Shown here: positions 23,080 through 32,633 of the stretch, in pieces
Layout: the number at the start of each line of letters is the position of its first letter
Numbering within the stretch: the stretch's first letter is position 1
Source: Paenibacillus sp.
GTDB lineage: Bacteria; Bacillota; Bacilli; Paenibacillales; Paenibacillaceae
Direction: 5' to 3'
DNA length: 64,000 nt
NCBI GenBank assembly: GCA_023512345.1
Contig: JAILZT010000007.1
Coordinates: 62,001-126,000, forward strand
Made by a program: the position numbers and the translations under genes
Notes under the pieces: model-generated
Told to the model about the DNA's origin: nothing
Seen by the model: the letters and a program-made list of their open reading frames with translations, nothing else
The model's database searches: none

Positions 23080-24921
23080 TTAACTTTTCAAAGTACTCGA
23101 AAGACTCTTGATTCGATCCTCATCCGGTGTGACAAACAATGTCTTCTGATGATCATAAATGACAAAACCAGGTTTGGAGCCGCTCGGTTTACGGACATGT
23201 CGGATTAACGTGCAGTCTACGGGTACACTACTGGATTGTTTGGCTTGACTGAAATAGGCTGCAATCTGAGCAGCTTCCTCGAGAGTCGCATCTCCAAACG
23301 CCTCACTGCGTATGACAACATGTGAACCCGGGATGTCCTTGGTATGCAGCCAGGTATCATTCGATGAAGCTAGTCGATTGGTTACATATTCGTTCTGTAG
23401 ATTGTTTTTTCCAACATAAATTTCTATACCCTCTGATGAAGTGAATACCTGCAAAGTAGGCCGGGTCGCTTTTTTCTTCTTCTTGCCTTTTTTGTTACGG
23501 TCGCGCAGATAACCCTGACCTACAAGCTCGTCACGAATCTCTTCAATGTCATTCAATGACGCATGAGCAAGCTGCTGGAGCAGACTTTCCATGTACGCTA
23601 TTTCTTCATGTGTTTTGATGAGCTGTTCATCAATAACGAGCAGGCTGTTTTTGTACTTATTGTACTTTTTAAAATAGCGTTGCGCATTATCTGATGGAGT
23701 AAGCAGCGGGTCCAACGGGATGACAATATCTGACTGATTCTCATCATAGTAATTAACCAATGTGGCTGTTTTGTCTCCTTTGGATACGGTATGCAGGGAA
23801 CTGAACAGTAGCTCGCCCCAGATTCGGTAGCGGTCAGCCTCCTGAGCTTCATCCAGATCCTCTTGAAGCTTGGCAAGCTTCTTAACGTTCTTACTGCGTT
23901 CATTTCCGAGGAAACGAATTAGATCACTCACCCGCTGCTTCACGGTATCCCGTTCCGCTTTATCCCCGTAGTAATCTTCCATACACTGACTGATGGAGCT
24001 GTATTCTTTCAGGTTGTCTTCAAGAAGCGTTAATGGAATCGCAGAGAAAATTAGCTTGCCTTTAGCATTTGCACCTATTACAGGAGTAAACGAATGATCC
24101 CGGACCAACTCCATAACAGAATTGAAGGCTGCCCACAACTGTTCCTGATTTTCCTTACTGAATCCAAGCGTAGCCGTAAGGGCACCAGAGCTGGTATAAC
24201 GCTGCACTATCTCCCCAGCTATGAGTGGACTAATTCCGCTGATAGCATGCACAATCCAACCTGTCGCATCTACAGATGGCGCTGGGCCTCCAGAACCGTC
24301 CGCCTTAAGCTCTTCTTCCAGATCTACGTCTTCCTCTGTATGTACCTCTAGTGCATCCTGCTCGGCCAATGAGATTAAGTTGAGGAATTCTTCTTTGCTG
24401 ATTTCGATAGGATTCAACTTATGCTGCTGCGGCGGCTCCGTATAACCGATCCCAGGCATTACAATTCGGTAGCTGCTGATAGAAGGGGTAACATGATGAA
24501 TTCCGTCAATGATGGTCCCTGTATTAAGATCTGTGAGGATGATATTGCTGTGTCGTCCCATTAGCTCAATAATGATTTTTTTGGCCGATACATCACCAAG
24601 CTCATCACGGCTCCTAACAATGATATGAATGATACGTTCCATACCCACCTGCGTGATGCTCTCAATAGTTCCACCTTCACAGTGCTTGCGCATCAACATA
24701 CAGAACATAGGCGCTTCCGAGGGATTGATCGAAGTTCTTTCTGTAAAATGTATACGCGGGTATGTGGGATTAGCAGAAAGAAGCAGCTTGTTATTACCCA
24801 ATCCCCGCAGATTAAAGATGAGATCATGGTTGCTCGGTTGATATATTTTGCCTATCCGTGCCCCTACACATGCTTGAAGCTCATGCACTATGGAACGGGT
24901 AACGATACCGTCTAATGCCAT
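23080..24921 (-). CDS. rqcH: ribosome-associated quality control protein RqcH (NFACT/FbpA family, 613 aa)
   Basis: NFACT-N domain at the N terminus (MALDGIVTRSIVHELQACVG then ARIGKIYQPSNHDLIF), a central helical/coiled-coil part (residues about 290-440), and a C-terminal NFACT-R domain with EIYVGKNNLQNEYVTNR and the hallmark TWLHTKDIPGSHVVI. RqcH, called YloA or FbpA in Bacillus, binds obstructed 50S subunits and adds C-terminal alanine tails to stalled peptides. The start is the ATG at 24921 after GGAGAAG; the frame extends upstream without a start signal. It is divergent from the P-type ATPase gene, as yloA/yloB are adjacent in B. subtilis. Confidence 0.93.
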   Translation of the reverse strand: MALDGIVTRSIVHELQACVGARIGKIYQPSNHDLIFNLRGLGNNKLLLSANPTYPRIHFTERTSINPSEAPMFCMLMRKHCEGGTIESITQVGMERIIHIIVRSRDELGDVSAKKIIIELMGRHSNIILTDLNTGTIIDGIHHVTPSISSYRIVMPGIGYTEPPQQHKLNPIEISKEEFLNLISLAEQDALEVHTEEDVDLEEELKADGSGGPAPSVDATGWIVHAISGISPLIAGEIVQRYTSSGALTATLGFSKENQEQLWAAFNSVMELVRDHSFTPVIGANAKGKLIFSAIPLTLLEDNLKEYSSISQCMEDYYGDKAERDTVKQRVSDLIRFLGNERSKNVKKLAKLQEDLDEAQEADRYRIWGELLFSSLHTVSKGDKTATLVNYYDENQSDIVIPLDPLLTPSDNAQRYFKKYNKYKNSLLVIDEQLIKTHEEIAYMESLLQQLAHASLNDIEEIRDELVGQGYLRDRNKKGKKKKKATRPTLQVFTSSEGIEIYVGKNNLQNEYVTNRLASSNDTWLHTKDIPGSHVVIRSEAFGDATLEEAAQIAAYFSQAKQSSSVPVDCTLIRHVRKPSGSKPGFVIYDHQKTLFVTPDEDRIKSLSSTLKS

Positions 24922-25116
24922 AATAAACTTCTCCTGTCGCGATAAAATAAATTTCGTTCCACTCCTATGATGCCATACTTTACTCGGTTCGTGCAAAAGA
25001 GGACTTAGGAACAGGGTGATATTTCGGGACGACCCTGAATACATTGGTCTTAAACAGGTGGAAAAGCTCTGTTCTGCCAAGAATGCAGTAATCGACCGGG
25101 AGGGGATAGAAAGGTC

Positions 25117-27936
25117 ATGGAACAAAACAGTTGGCACCGCCTCGGTGCGGAGGAACTCACAAGGAAATTCAGCGTTGATCCGCAGAAGGGCCTTAGTGAA
25201 GAGGATGCCGTGGAAAGACGCAAGGAGGACGGGCTGAACGAACTCTCTGAGGGGAAGACCGTTTCTCCATTTACACTGCTGCTCAATCAGTTCAAGGATT
25301 TCATGGTACTAGTACTGATGGGTGCGACTCTGGTATCTGGATTGCTTGGTGAATATCTGGATGCAGTCACGATCATTGTAATTATTGTTTTAAATGCGGT
25401 GCTTGGATTTGTTCAGGAATTCCGTGCTGAGCGCTCTCTGCGAGCTTTAAAGCAGCTATCCGCTCCATCCGCCAAGGTCCTTCGCCAAGGCAAAAGTGAG
25501 ACCATACCCGCTAAAATGCTGCTGCCTGGAGATATTGTTATGCTGGAGAGCGGGGATCGAATTCCTGCAGACGTCCGTTGGCTGGAGTGCAGCGCCCTAT
25601 ATGCGGAGGAATCTGCGTTAACCGGAGAATCACTGCCCGTAGCCAAGCATTCTGATCCCATACATGCGGAGGAGGTTCCTCTGGGAGACCAGAAGAATAT
25701 CGGATTTATGGGAACTATGGTGACGAGAGGTACTGGAAAAGCCATAGTCATTCGTACTGGAATGAATACAGAGATGGGTAAGATCGCCGACTTGATCCAA
25801 AATACCGATTCTCAAGAAACGCCGCTGCAACATCGTCTGGAGCAACTTGGGAAAATATTAATTTATGTCTCGTTAGGACTTACTATTGTAGTTGTTCTTG
25901 CAGGTATATTGCACGGTCAGCCAGCAGCAGCGATGTTTCTTGCCGGCGTCAGTCTGGCTGTAGCAGCCATCCCTGAAGGGCTGCCTGCAATAGTTACGAT
26001 CGCCTTAGCTCTCGGTGTCCAACGTATGATCAAACGCAAGGCTATTGTCCGTAAGCTCCCTTCTGTGGAGACATTGGGCTGTGCATCCGTCATATGCTCG
26101 GATAAGACCGGTACGTTGACGCAGAATAAAATGACGGTGACCCGACTTTGGACAGGGGGTCGAAATTTAGATGTAACGGGAGAGGGGTATGCTCCCGTAG
26201 GTCAAGTATTGGATAAGGGCAGGCCTGTAGATCTCAAACATGATCAAAGCCTGCGCCGATTGCTTCAGGTTGCTGCTTTGTGCAGCAATGCTGAAATTCA
26301 TGAGACAGCTCCTGCAGAAATAAATAATAAGCGAAAAGTTAAAGGGAAAGCCCACGAAAAAGATGAAGACAAGAGGAATAACGCAGTTTGGGCACTAAAG
26401 GGCGATCCTACGGAGGGAGCACTTGTAGCCCTCTCAGGTAAGATGGGACTGACGGCCCAATCCCTTGCTGTATCGTATACAAGAGAGAAAGAATTTCCTT
26501 TCGACTCTGAACGGAAGCTTATGTCTGTCATTGTGAATCAGCCGGGTGGGCGAATGATCTGCACCAAAGGAGCGCCTGATGTCCTGTTGGGTCGCTGCTC
26601 TTATATGCTCTGGGATGGCGGCGTGGTTCCTTGTACACCAACCCTGCGGCAAAAAGTTCTCGATGCCAATGAGAATATGGCTTCCGGAGCACTTCGTGTA
26701 TTAGGGATGGCCTATCGTGATATGCGACCGAACGAAATTGCATCGAATGAGAAGGAAGCAGAATGCCAGTTGATTTTCATTGGACTCGCAGGAATGATAG
26801 ATCCGCCACGACGTGAAGTACGTGATGCGATAAGCATTACTCGCAAAGCTGGGATTAAGACTGTCATGATCACAGGCGATCACGGAACAACCGCCGAGGC
26901 TATTGCTCATCAACTAGGAATCCTACAGCGTGGGGGGACAGTTCTAACAGGAAACCAGATCTCACGGATGAGTGAGGATGATCTAGATAAAGTGTCCGAC
27001 AATGTGTTCGTGTACGCACGAGTTTCCCCTGAGCATAAGCTTCGTATTGTTAAGTCCCTGCAGCGACATGGACATGTAGTGGCGATGACGGGAGACGGGG
27101 TAAATGATGCCCCAGCGGTAAAGGCAGCAGATATAGGCATTTCCATGGGGATAACCGGAACGGATGTCACTAAAGAAGCATCATCTCTGATATTAGGAGA
27201 CGATAACTTCTCCACAATTGTGGCTGCGATTGAAGAGGGCAGAAATATCTATGAGAATATCCGTAAATTTATCCGCTACTTACTCGCATCTAATGTTGGG
27301 GAGATTTTAACGATGTTTTTCGCGATGATGCTGGGTTTACCTCTGCCTCTCGTACCGATACAGATTTTATGGGTTAATTTGGTCACAGATGGCCTGCCAG
27401 CAATGGCGCTTGGTGTGGACCAACCAGAGAAAGACTTAATGGAGCACAAACCACGTGGTGCCAAAGAGAATATTTTTGCCCGCCGCTTGGGCTGGAAAAT
27501 TATCAGTCGTGGAATGTTAATCGGCTTATGCACGCTAATTGCTTTTTGGCTGACGCTTCGAATTGCACCTGAGAATCCAGCCCAGCTCCTTCGGGCACAA
27601 TCTGTTGCTTTCGCAACGCTGGTTATGGCTCAGTTATTTCATGTCTTTGATTGCCGCAGCTCACGCTCTGTTTTTCATCGAAATCCGTTTCAGAATAAAT
27701 ATTTGGTCTTAGCGGTTCTATCATCAATAATCCTTATGCTTGTCGTTATGTACCTGCCAGTACTGCAGCCGGTCTTCAAAACAGTGTCTCTGACCTTCCG
27801 TGAATGGTGTCTAGTTCTGGTAACTGCAGGCATTCCTACCTTCCTCATGGGAGCGGGAAGTGTATGGAGCGGAAAAAGAAAACGGAGTCAAAGAAGCAAT
27901 CGTCCGATGATAAAAAGTACAAAAATTTCGGCATAA
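25117..27936 (+). CDS. calcium-type P-type ATPase, YloB/PMR1-like (939 aa)
   Basis: Full P2-type ATPase: actuator TGES (ALTGESLPVAKH), membrane motif AAIPEGLPAIVTIALALG (the PEGLP of Ca pumps), phosphorylation site SDKTGTLTQNKMTV, hinge MTGDGVNDAPAVKAADIG, and about ten transmembrane helices. An insertion of basic residues (INNKRKVKGKAHEKDEDKR) lies in the nucleotide-binding domain. It pumps Ca2+ (or Mn2+) out of the cytoplasm at ATP cost; B. subtilis YloB is linked to spore germination and stress. The start ATG at 25117 has a near AAGG and a stronger GGAGGGG farther up. Confidence 0.92.
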   Translation: MEQNSWHRLGAEELTRKFSVDPQKGLSEEDAVERRKEDGLNELSEGKTVSPFTLLLNQFKDFMVLVLMGATLVSGLLGEYLDAVTIIVIIVLNAVLGFVQEFRAERSLRALKQLSAPSAKVLRQGKSETIPAKMLLPGDIVMLESGDRIPADVRWLECSALYAEESALTGESLPVAKHSDPIHAEEVPLGDQKNIGFMGTMVTRGTGKAIVIRTGMNTEMGKIADLIQNTDSQETPLQHRLEQLGKILIYVSLGLTIVVVLAGILHGQPAAAMFLAGVSLAVAAIPEGLPAIVTIALALGVQRMIKRKAIVRKLPSVETLGCASVICSDKTGTLTQNKMTVTRLWTGGRNLDVTGEGYAPVGQVLDKGRPVDLKHDQSLRRLLQVAALCSNAEIHETAPAEINNKRKVKGKAHEKDEDKRNNAVWALKGDPTEGALVALSGKMGLTAQSLAVSYTREKEFPFDSERKLMSVIVNQPGGRMICTKGAPDVLLGRCSYMLWDGGVVPCTPTLRQKVLDANENMASGALRVLGMAYRDMRPNEIASNEKEAECQLIFIGLAGMIDPPRREVRDAISITRKAGIKTVMITGDHGTTAEAIAHQLGILQRGGTVLTGNQISRMSEDDLDKVSDNVFVYARVSPEHKLRIVKSLQRHGHVVAMTGDGVNDAPAVKAADIGISMGITGTDVTKEASSLILGDDNFSTIVAAIEEGRNIYENIRKFIRYLLASNVGEILTMFFAMMLGLPLPLVPIQILWVNLVTDGLPAMALGVDQPEKDLMEHKPRGAKENIFARRLGWKIISRGMLIGLCTLIAFWLTLRIAPENPAQLLRAQSVAFATLVMAQLFHVFDCRSSRSVFHRNPFQNKYLVLAVLSSIILMLVVMYLPVLQPVFKTVSLTFREWCLVLVTAGIPTFLMGAGSVWSGKRKRSQRSNRPMIKSTKISA

Positions 27937-28005
27937 AATCAATAGCATTGCCCCACTCCTTAAGGTATGCTTGGTTCAGTTAAATTTAAGGGAGTGGACG
28001 TTACA

Positions 28006-28842
28006 ATGGAATTCACAAAAATGCATGGCCTTGGAAACGACTTTATCGTCGTCTTTGGAGAGCAGGAACTGCCTTCGAATGCCTCTGAGTTAGCCGTGAA
28101 ATTATGTAATCGATTCTTTGGAATTGGGGCTGACGGTCTGGTATACATCCTGCCTTCGGAGCGCGGTGATTACATGATGCGTATCATGAACTCGGATGGC
28201 TCTGAAGCGGAGCAATGCGGAAATGCCATCCGCTGTGTATCCAAATACGTATATGATCATGGTCTTGTAAACTCCGACCAAATCGTAATCGAAACGATAG
28301 GTGCCGGAGAGCAAAAAGTTACGCTGATCGTAAAAGACGGTGTTGTTGTAACAGTAACCGTTGATATGGGAGAGCCTATTCTATCAGGCCCGCAAATCCC
28401 TGTAGCTATAGATGCGGAGCCGGTGATGGATCAATCTATTGAAGCTGATGGAACAGAATTTAAGTTCACCGCAGTTTCCATGGGTAACCCGCATTGCGTC
28501 ATTTATGTAGATGATGCGGTTTCCTTTGATCTATCGACTTGGGGACCCAAGCTCGAAGTTCATCCCTTGTTCCCTAGAAAAGTAAATGTGGAATTTGCTA
28601 CTGTACTGGATCGCGGACGCGTTGATATGCGGGTCTGGGAACGTGGAGCAGGGCCTACACTAGCCTGCGGGACAGGAGCTTGTGCAACTTTGGTGTCTTC
28701 AGTTCTGAATGGACTTACAGATCGTTCTGCCTGGATCAGTCTCAAGGGCGGCGACCTGTTCATTGAATGGAATGAAGAGGATAATCATGTGTACATGACG
28801 GGTCCAGCCGAAGTTGCATATACTGGTTCCGTGTCGATTTAA
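28006..28842 (+). CDS. dapF: diaminopimelate epimerase (278 aa)
   Basis: Both catalytic cysteines are in their motifs: EQCGNAIRC (Cys about 71) and LACGTGACATL (near 222). MEFTKMHGLGNDFIVV is the usual N terminus, so the ATG at 28006 is taken over the in-frame ATG at 27967. DapF interconverts LL- and meso-diaminopimelate for lysine and peptidoglycan. Its length fits the family. It follows the P-type ATPase gene by 69 bases. Confidence 0.97.
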   Translation: MEFTKMHGLGNDFIVVFGEQELPSNASELAVKLCNRFFGIGADGLVYILPSERGDYMMRIMNSDGSEAEQCGNAIRCVSKYVYDHGLVNSDQIVIETIGAGEQKVTLIVKDGVVVTVTVDMGEPILSGPQIPVAIDAEPVMDQSIEADGTEFKFTAVSMGNPHCVIYVDDAVSFDLSTWGPKLEVHPLFPRKVNVEFATVLDRGRVDMRVWERGAGPTLACGTGACATLVSSVLNGLTDRSAWISLKGGDLFIEWNEEDNHVYMTGPAEVAYTGSVSI

Positions 28843-29009
28843 TTCTGCAAGAGAGTAGGGGCTGTCCCTAAAAGTAGATTTTCTACGAGCGGAGAAACAC
28901 CCTATTCATTTTCAAAACCGCAAAAAGTCAACAGAGCAGCGATTCTCCTGTTATTGGAGGATCGCTGCTCTGCGTCTTTGGTCATTTGCAGCTTGCTTCA
29001 GTAGATTGT

Positions 29010-29345
29010 GGGCAAGGGAAAGTCACGCGACTTCAAGCGTCGCTTTTTCCATGCCGCGAAGCAGAAACTGCCGGAAGCCTCGGTTGCTCTTCAGTTGTCC
29101 AAACATACCCAATTTCATATCCACTCTCCAAGAGCTCCTTACTTTCCTTGCGGAAATGCAGCGTTTCTCCGGCGGGGCATATTCACGTATCTTTGGCTTC
29201 GTCATAGGTCCAGTTCTCAATCTTTCCGACATTCTCTTTCCATGCTTTTCTCTTTTCTTTATGGTAGCTTCCGTATTTCACTACCGACTGAATCTCTTCC
29301 TTTCCCCGATAGGCGTAGTTTTCTTCACTACCGTAATCTGCAACC
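29010..29345 (-). pseudogene. IS1182-family transposase fragment, frameshifted
   Basis: On the minus strand: ADYGSEENYAYRGKEEI, VVKYGSYHKEKRKAWKENVG and IENWTYDEAKDT, then a stop in place of Trp, then ICPAGETLHFRKESKELLES. After a frame change or deletion comes MFGQLKSNRGFRQFLLRGME and LSLAHNLLKQAAN after another stop. These match the C-terminal half of IS1182-type DDE transposases. At least two stops and one frameshift or deletion make it inactive. Confidence 0.8.
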
Positions 29346-29429
29346 GAAATTACCGCCCTAGGAAAAGAAGATTGTAGAAACTTTTTCTGCTCAAAGCAGC
29401 GGAGAGGACGGACTGATTGCGGAAAAGCG

Positions 29430-29550
29430 GTAGCGGTCGCCCGAAAGTTTTCCGACGGAAAACTAGCTTCGAAAGCATAAGCTGTCTCCGGATTTTTACC
29501 GCTAAGGGAAATAAATAAAATCTGGAGAGCACAGCGATTGGAGCAACGGT
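29430..29550 (-). repeat. interspersed hairpin repeat, copy 2
   Basis: On the minus strand the order CGCTGTGCTCTCCAGATTTT, spacer, GCGGTAAAAATCCGGAG matches the copy at 22878 in layout (CGCTGT, a hairpin with left arm CAGATTT and right arm AAATCCG, then GCTTTCG). Arm bases outside the core have co-varied (TCTAC/GTAGA against CTCC/GGAG), which suggests the hairpin is maintained. It lies inside the IS remnant. Confidence 0.5.
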
Positions 29551-29604
29551 CCGTTCGCGGAGTGTCCACACCACGTACACAAGTCAATCCGACTCAAAAA
29601 CAGC

Positions 29605-29655
29605 GGGGCTGTCACTAGCAGCCATTTAATGGCTTAAGGGACAGCCCCTTTTTTT
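29605..29655 (+). terminator. rho-independent terminator at the right end of the IS remnant
   Basis: GGGGCTGTC (29605-29613) pairs with GACAGCCCC (29640-29648), with an inner GCCATTTAATGGC palindrome, followed by seven T. Confidence 0.8.
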
Positions 29656-29777
29656 GTATTTCATAGTACACCACGGACCTATCAACAAACGAGACAACGC
29701 TTTTACGCGCGAAAGCTTATCAATCATCCCGATTTATGTTACATTAGTATGAAACTATGGGTAGGGGAGGGGCTCTA

Positions 29778-31649
29778 ATGAAGCCCGATTTGCGGACTGC
29801 ATGGGGAAAAACTGTACTAGTCGGGGATGGAGCGATGGGTACCTATTTATATCAAAAGGGATTTCCGGTAGGGATCTCCTACGAAGAATTAAACCTGACC
29901 TCGCCAGGGGTTATTGAAGATGTTCATCGCAGCTATATAGAAGCGGGTGCCGTTTTGCTTGAGAGTAATACGTTCTCTGCTAACTACGACAAGCTGTCTA
30001 AATATGGATTGGAATCGAAAGTAGAAGAAATAAACCGGGCAGGGGTAAGAATTGCCCGCCGTGCTGCTGGAGAGAATGGCTATGTCGTCGGTGCTGTGGG
30101 ATCGATTCGGGCTGGAAAGCGGGCTAATCTGTCCACAACAGAGCTGAAGAAATATTTTGGACAGCAGATTGTTGCTCTTCTAGAAGAAGAAGTTGATGGA
30201 ATCATGCTGGAAACCTTTTACGATGTGGAAGAATTGCATTTAGCCCTTCGCACCGTTCGCAATCATAGTAATCTCCCGGTTATCTGTCAATTAGCAGTGG
30301 ATGAAACGGCACGAACCTTGGATGGCTTAACTCTGCCGGAGGCCTTTAAAATTCTTGAGGATGATGGTGCAGATATTATTGGATTTAATTGCCGGACGGG
30401 TCCGAACGGTATTAAGAGAGCCCTTAAGCATTTGCAGGGCAGCCTCGTAGTACCTGTATCTGTTTATCCAAATGCTGGAATAGCGGATTACGTGGACGGG
30501 CAATACAAATACGGTGCTTCTCCCGAGTATTTTGGTCAAATGGCCTTAACTTTCGCGGATATGGGGAGCCGAATTATTGGCGGCTGCTGTGGAACTACAC
30601 CGCTGCATATCGCAGAGATTGCAACCGCTCTGCAGGGTTATATCCCACAGCCGCTCCCTGCACCTACGTTACGTGGGGTAGAACGTGTTCAGATTCAAGA
30701 GCATTTTATGGATGATAACGGAAGACGCGGCGGAGAGCCAACCTTGGTAGATCTTACAAAAGAACGTCACACGGTAATTGTTGAACTGGATCCACCTCGT
30801 GATCTGGATATAGCCAAGTTTATGAAGGGTGCTGAGGCTTTGCGCAAAGCAGGTGCCGATGCGCTGACCTTAGCCGACAATTCATTGGCTGTTACTCGAA
30901 TGAGTAACATGGCTCTCGGACATCTAGTGCAAGCCAAGACAGGGCTTCGTCCACTAGTCCACATTGCTTGCCGCGACCGTAATCTGATTGGGACCCAGTC
31001 TCATTTGATGGGGTTTGATGCACTGGGTATTGACCATGTGCTGGCAGTAACGGGGGATCCTGCTCGGTTCGGTGATCTGCCAGGTTCAAGCTCGGTCTAC
31101 GATCTAACCTCCTTCGAGATTATTCGAATGATTAAACAATTGAACGATGGTATCGCTTTTTCAGGTAAGCCTCTTAAACAAAAGGCGAATTTCGTAATAG
31201 GTGCTGCCTTTAATCCAAATGTGAAGCATTTAGATAAAGCAGTACAACGTTTGGAGAAAAAGATAGCATCAGGCGCGGATTATATTATGACTCAGCCAGT
31301 ATATGATTGTGAGCTGATTGCAAATATAGCCAAAGCAACAGCGCATCTGGATATTCCCGTCTTTATAGGAGTAATGCCGTTGGCAAGCGGACGCAACGCG
31401 GAGTATCTTCATAATGAAGTTCCAGGCATCCAACTCTCCGATGAAGTAAGGCTGCGCATGAAAGGGCTTGAAGGAGAAGAAGGTCGTGCTGAAGGTGTCG
31501 CCATTGCCAAAGAGCTGCTGGATGCGGCTACAGAACACTTCAATGGTATCTATCTAATGACTCCATTTATGTTCTACGACATGAGTGTACAGCTGTTGGA
31601 GTATGTGTGGGCGAAATCTGGACGCAAATTGTCCCCCTTGTTTCGCTAG
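29778..31649 (+). CDS. yitJ: bifunctional homocysteine S-methyltransferase / methylenetetrahydrofolate reductase (623 aa)
   Basis: The N-terminal domain (about 1-290) is a homocysteine methyltransferase: GDGAMGTYLYQKG, zinc Cys in GFNCRTGPNG and in IIGGCCGTTPLHI. The C-terminal domain (about 325-620) is MetF-like: VELDPPRDLDIAKFM, GIDHVLAVTGDPAR, IMTQPVYDCELI and FIGVMPLASGRNAEYL. The fusion is typical of Bacillota YitJ. It would make methyl-THF and methylate homocysteine to methionine. The start ATG at 29778 follows GGGGAGGGG. No S-box is seen in the short upstream region; a weak promoter TTATCA-N17-TACATT precedes it. Confidence 0.93.
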   Translation: MKPDLRTAWGKTVLVGDGAMGTYLYQKGFPVGISYEELNLTSPGVIEDVHRSYIEAGAVLLESNTFSANYDKLSKYGLESKVEEINRAGVRIARRAAGENGYVVGAVGSIRAGKRANLSTTELKKYFGQQIVALLEEEVDGIMLETFYDVEELHLALRTVRNHSNLPVICQLAVDETARTLDGLTLPEAFKILEDDGADIIGFNCRTGPNGIKRALKHLQGSLVVPVSVYPNAGIADYVDGQYKYGASPEYFGQMALTFADMGSRIIGGCCGTTPLHIAEIATALQGYIPQPLPAPTLRGVERVQIQEHFMDDNGRRGGEPTLVDLTKERHTVIVELDPPRDLDIAKFMKGAEALRKAGADALTLADNSLAVTRMSNMALGHLVQAKTGLRPLVHIACRDRNLIGTQSHLMGFDALGIDHVLAVTGDPARFGDLPGSSSVYDLTSFEIIRMIKQLNDGIAFSGKPLKQKANFVIGAAFNPNVKHLDKAVQRLEKKIASGADYIMTQPVYDCELIANIAKATAHLDIPVFIGVMPLASGRNAEYLHNEVPGIQLSDEVRLRMKGLEGEEGRAEGVAIAKELLDAATEHFNGIYLMTPFMFYDMSVQLLEYVWAKSGRKLSPLFR

Positions 31650-31687
31650 TAATAATCAATTACAATAGTGTAATGGATGTGATGCCG

Positions 31688-32584
31688 ATGTCATTTAGCA
31701 TGACCGGATACGGTCAATCGTCCCTGTTATTCGGCGGCTACAAGGTAGCGTTCGAAGTGAAATCGGTGAATCATCGATACTGCGAAATTGTGCTGCGGAT
31801 ACCCCGGGAATGGACTAGTTTTGAGGATGTGCTGAGAAGAAAAGTCCAACAGCATATCAAACGGGGACGGATTGATGTCACTATCAACAGAGAACAGGAT
31901 GATGAAGATACAGCTTCTGGTCCAGTTCTGAACATTCCAACCGTAAGGTCTTATGTTAAGGCAGCTAATGAACTGAAAATAGGATTTGGTTTGGCGGGTG
32001 ATCTCAGCCTTCACGATATGTTAACACTTCCTGGTGTTATGGAGAGCGTTGAAGAAGCTGCAGCAGAGCCCATTTTACTGGATTCCTGGCAAGAAACTTT
32101 AGAAAAAGGTATGGAACAGTGCTTGTTATCTTTGCTTGATATGCGGGCAAGGGAAGGAAGCTACCTTACTGCCGATTTGGAGCAGAGGCTTGAGAAAGTG
32201 GAACAGCTTCATCATGAAATGCTGGAACTTTCTCCATCAGTTGTCAGTGAATACCGTGATAAGCTGCGTCAACGCCTTAGTGAGCTTAATGATGGAACGT
32301 TTCCTTTTGATGAGCATAAATTCGGAATGGAAATTGCTATTTTTGCGGACCGCTGCAATATTGATGAAGAGTTGACCCGGCTATATAGTCATATTGAGCA
32401 ATGCAGAACACTCCTGAAAGGGAATGAACCAGTGGGACGCAAGCTGGATTTTCTTATTCAGGAAATGAACAGAGAGACGAATACCATAGGTTCTAAAAGC
32501 AACCACTTGACGCTGATTAACCGTGTTCTTGAAATGAAAGCGGAATTGGAGAAAATTCGAGAACAAGCTGCGAATTTAGAGTAG
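31688..32584 (+). CDS. yloC: YicC/YloC-family endoribonuclease-type protein (298 aa)
   Basis: The N-terminal YicC domain (MSFSMTGYGQSSLLFGGYK, then FEVKSVNHRYCEIVLRIPRE) and C-terminal DUF1732 (FDEHKFGMEIAIFADRCNID, LDFLIQEMNRETNTIGSK). YicC-family proteins act in RNA decay. It sits just before remA and gmk, the order found in B. subtilis. ATG 31688 has GGATGTGAT upstream; the frame opens earlier but with no start signal. Confidence 0.9.
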   Translation: MSFSMTGYGQSSLLFGGYKVAFEVKSVNHRYCEIVLRIPREWTSFEDVLRRKVQQHIKRGRIDVTINREQDDEDTASGPVLNIPTVRSYVKAANELKIGFGLAGDLSLHDMLTLPGVMESVEEAAAEPILLDSWQETLEKGMEQCLLSLLDMRAREGSYLTADLEQRLEKVEQLHHEMLELSPSVVSEYRDKLRQRLSELNDGTFPFDEHKFGMEIAIFADRCNIDEELTRLYSHIEQCRTLLKGNEPVGRKLDFLIQEMNRETNTIGSKSNHLTLINRVLEMKAELEKIREQAANLE

Positions 32585-32633
32585 GCTCTTTTAGAAAAGA
32601 CAAGCCGTAACTTTTGGGGGGAACAACCGGAAC

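Larger units (their letters stand above)
28858..29648. mobile_element. degenerate IS1182-family element remnant
   Basis: The 12-bp terminal inverted repeats GGGGCTGTCCCT (28858-28869) and AGGGACAGCCCC (29637-29648) are perfect. Between them, on the minus strand, pieces of an IS1182-type transposase can be read in broken frames. No target-site duplication is obvious. A hairpin (GAGCAGCGAT/ATCGCTGCTC) lies near the left end. The central-right part (about 29400-29580) is unrelated and resembles the interspersed repeat at 22878, so the element was internally replaced or invaded. Confidence 0.75.

Noticed and set aside
24922..25137. 72-codon N-terminal extension of rqcH
   Set aside because: It reads through the divergent promoter region into the P-type ATPase gene; MALDGIVTRSIVHELQ is the conserved start and has a ribosome site.
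29006..29377. Plus-strand frames of 117-123 codons inside the IS remnant
   Set aside because: They are antisense to readable transposase motifs and have no ribosome site.
29656..29777. S-box (SAM) riboswitch before the homocysteine methyltransferase/MTHFR gene
   Set aside because: This gene has one in B. subtilis, but the 120-bp gap here is too short and lacks S-box motifs.
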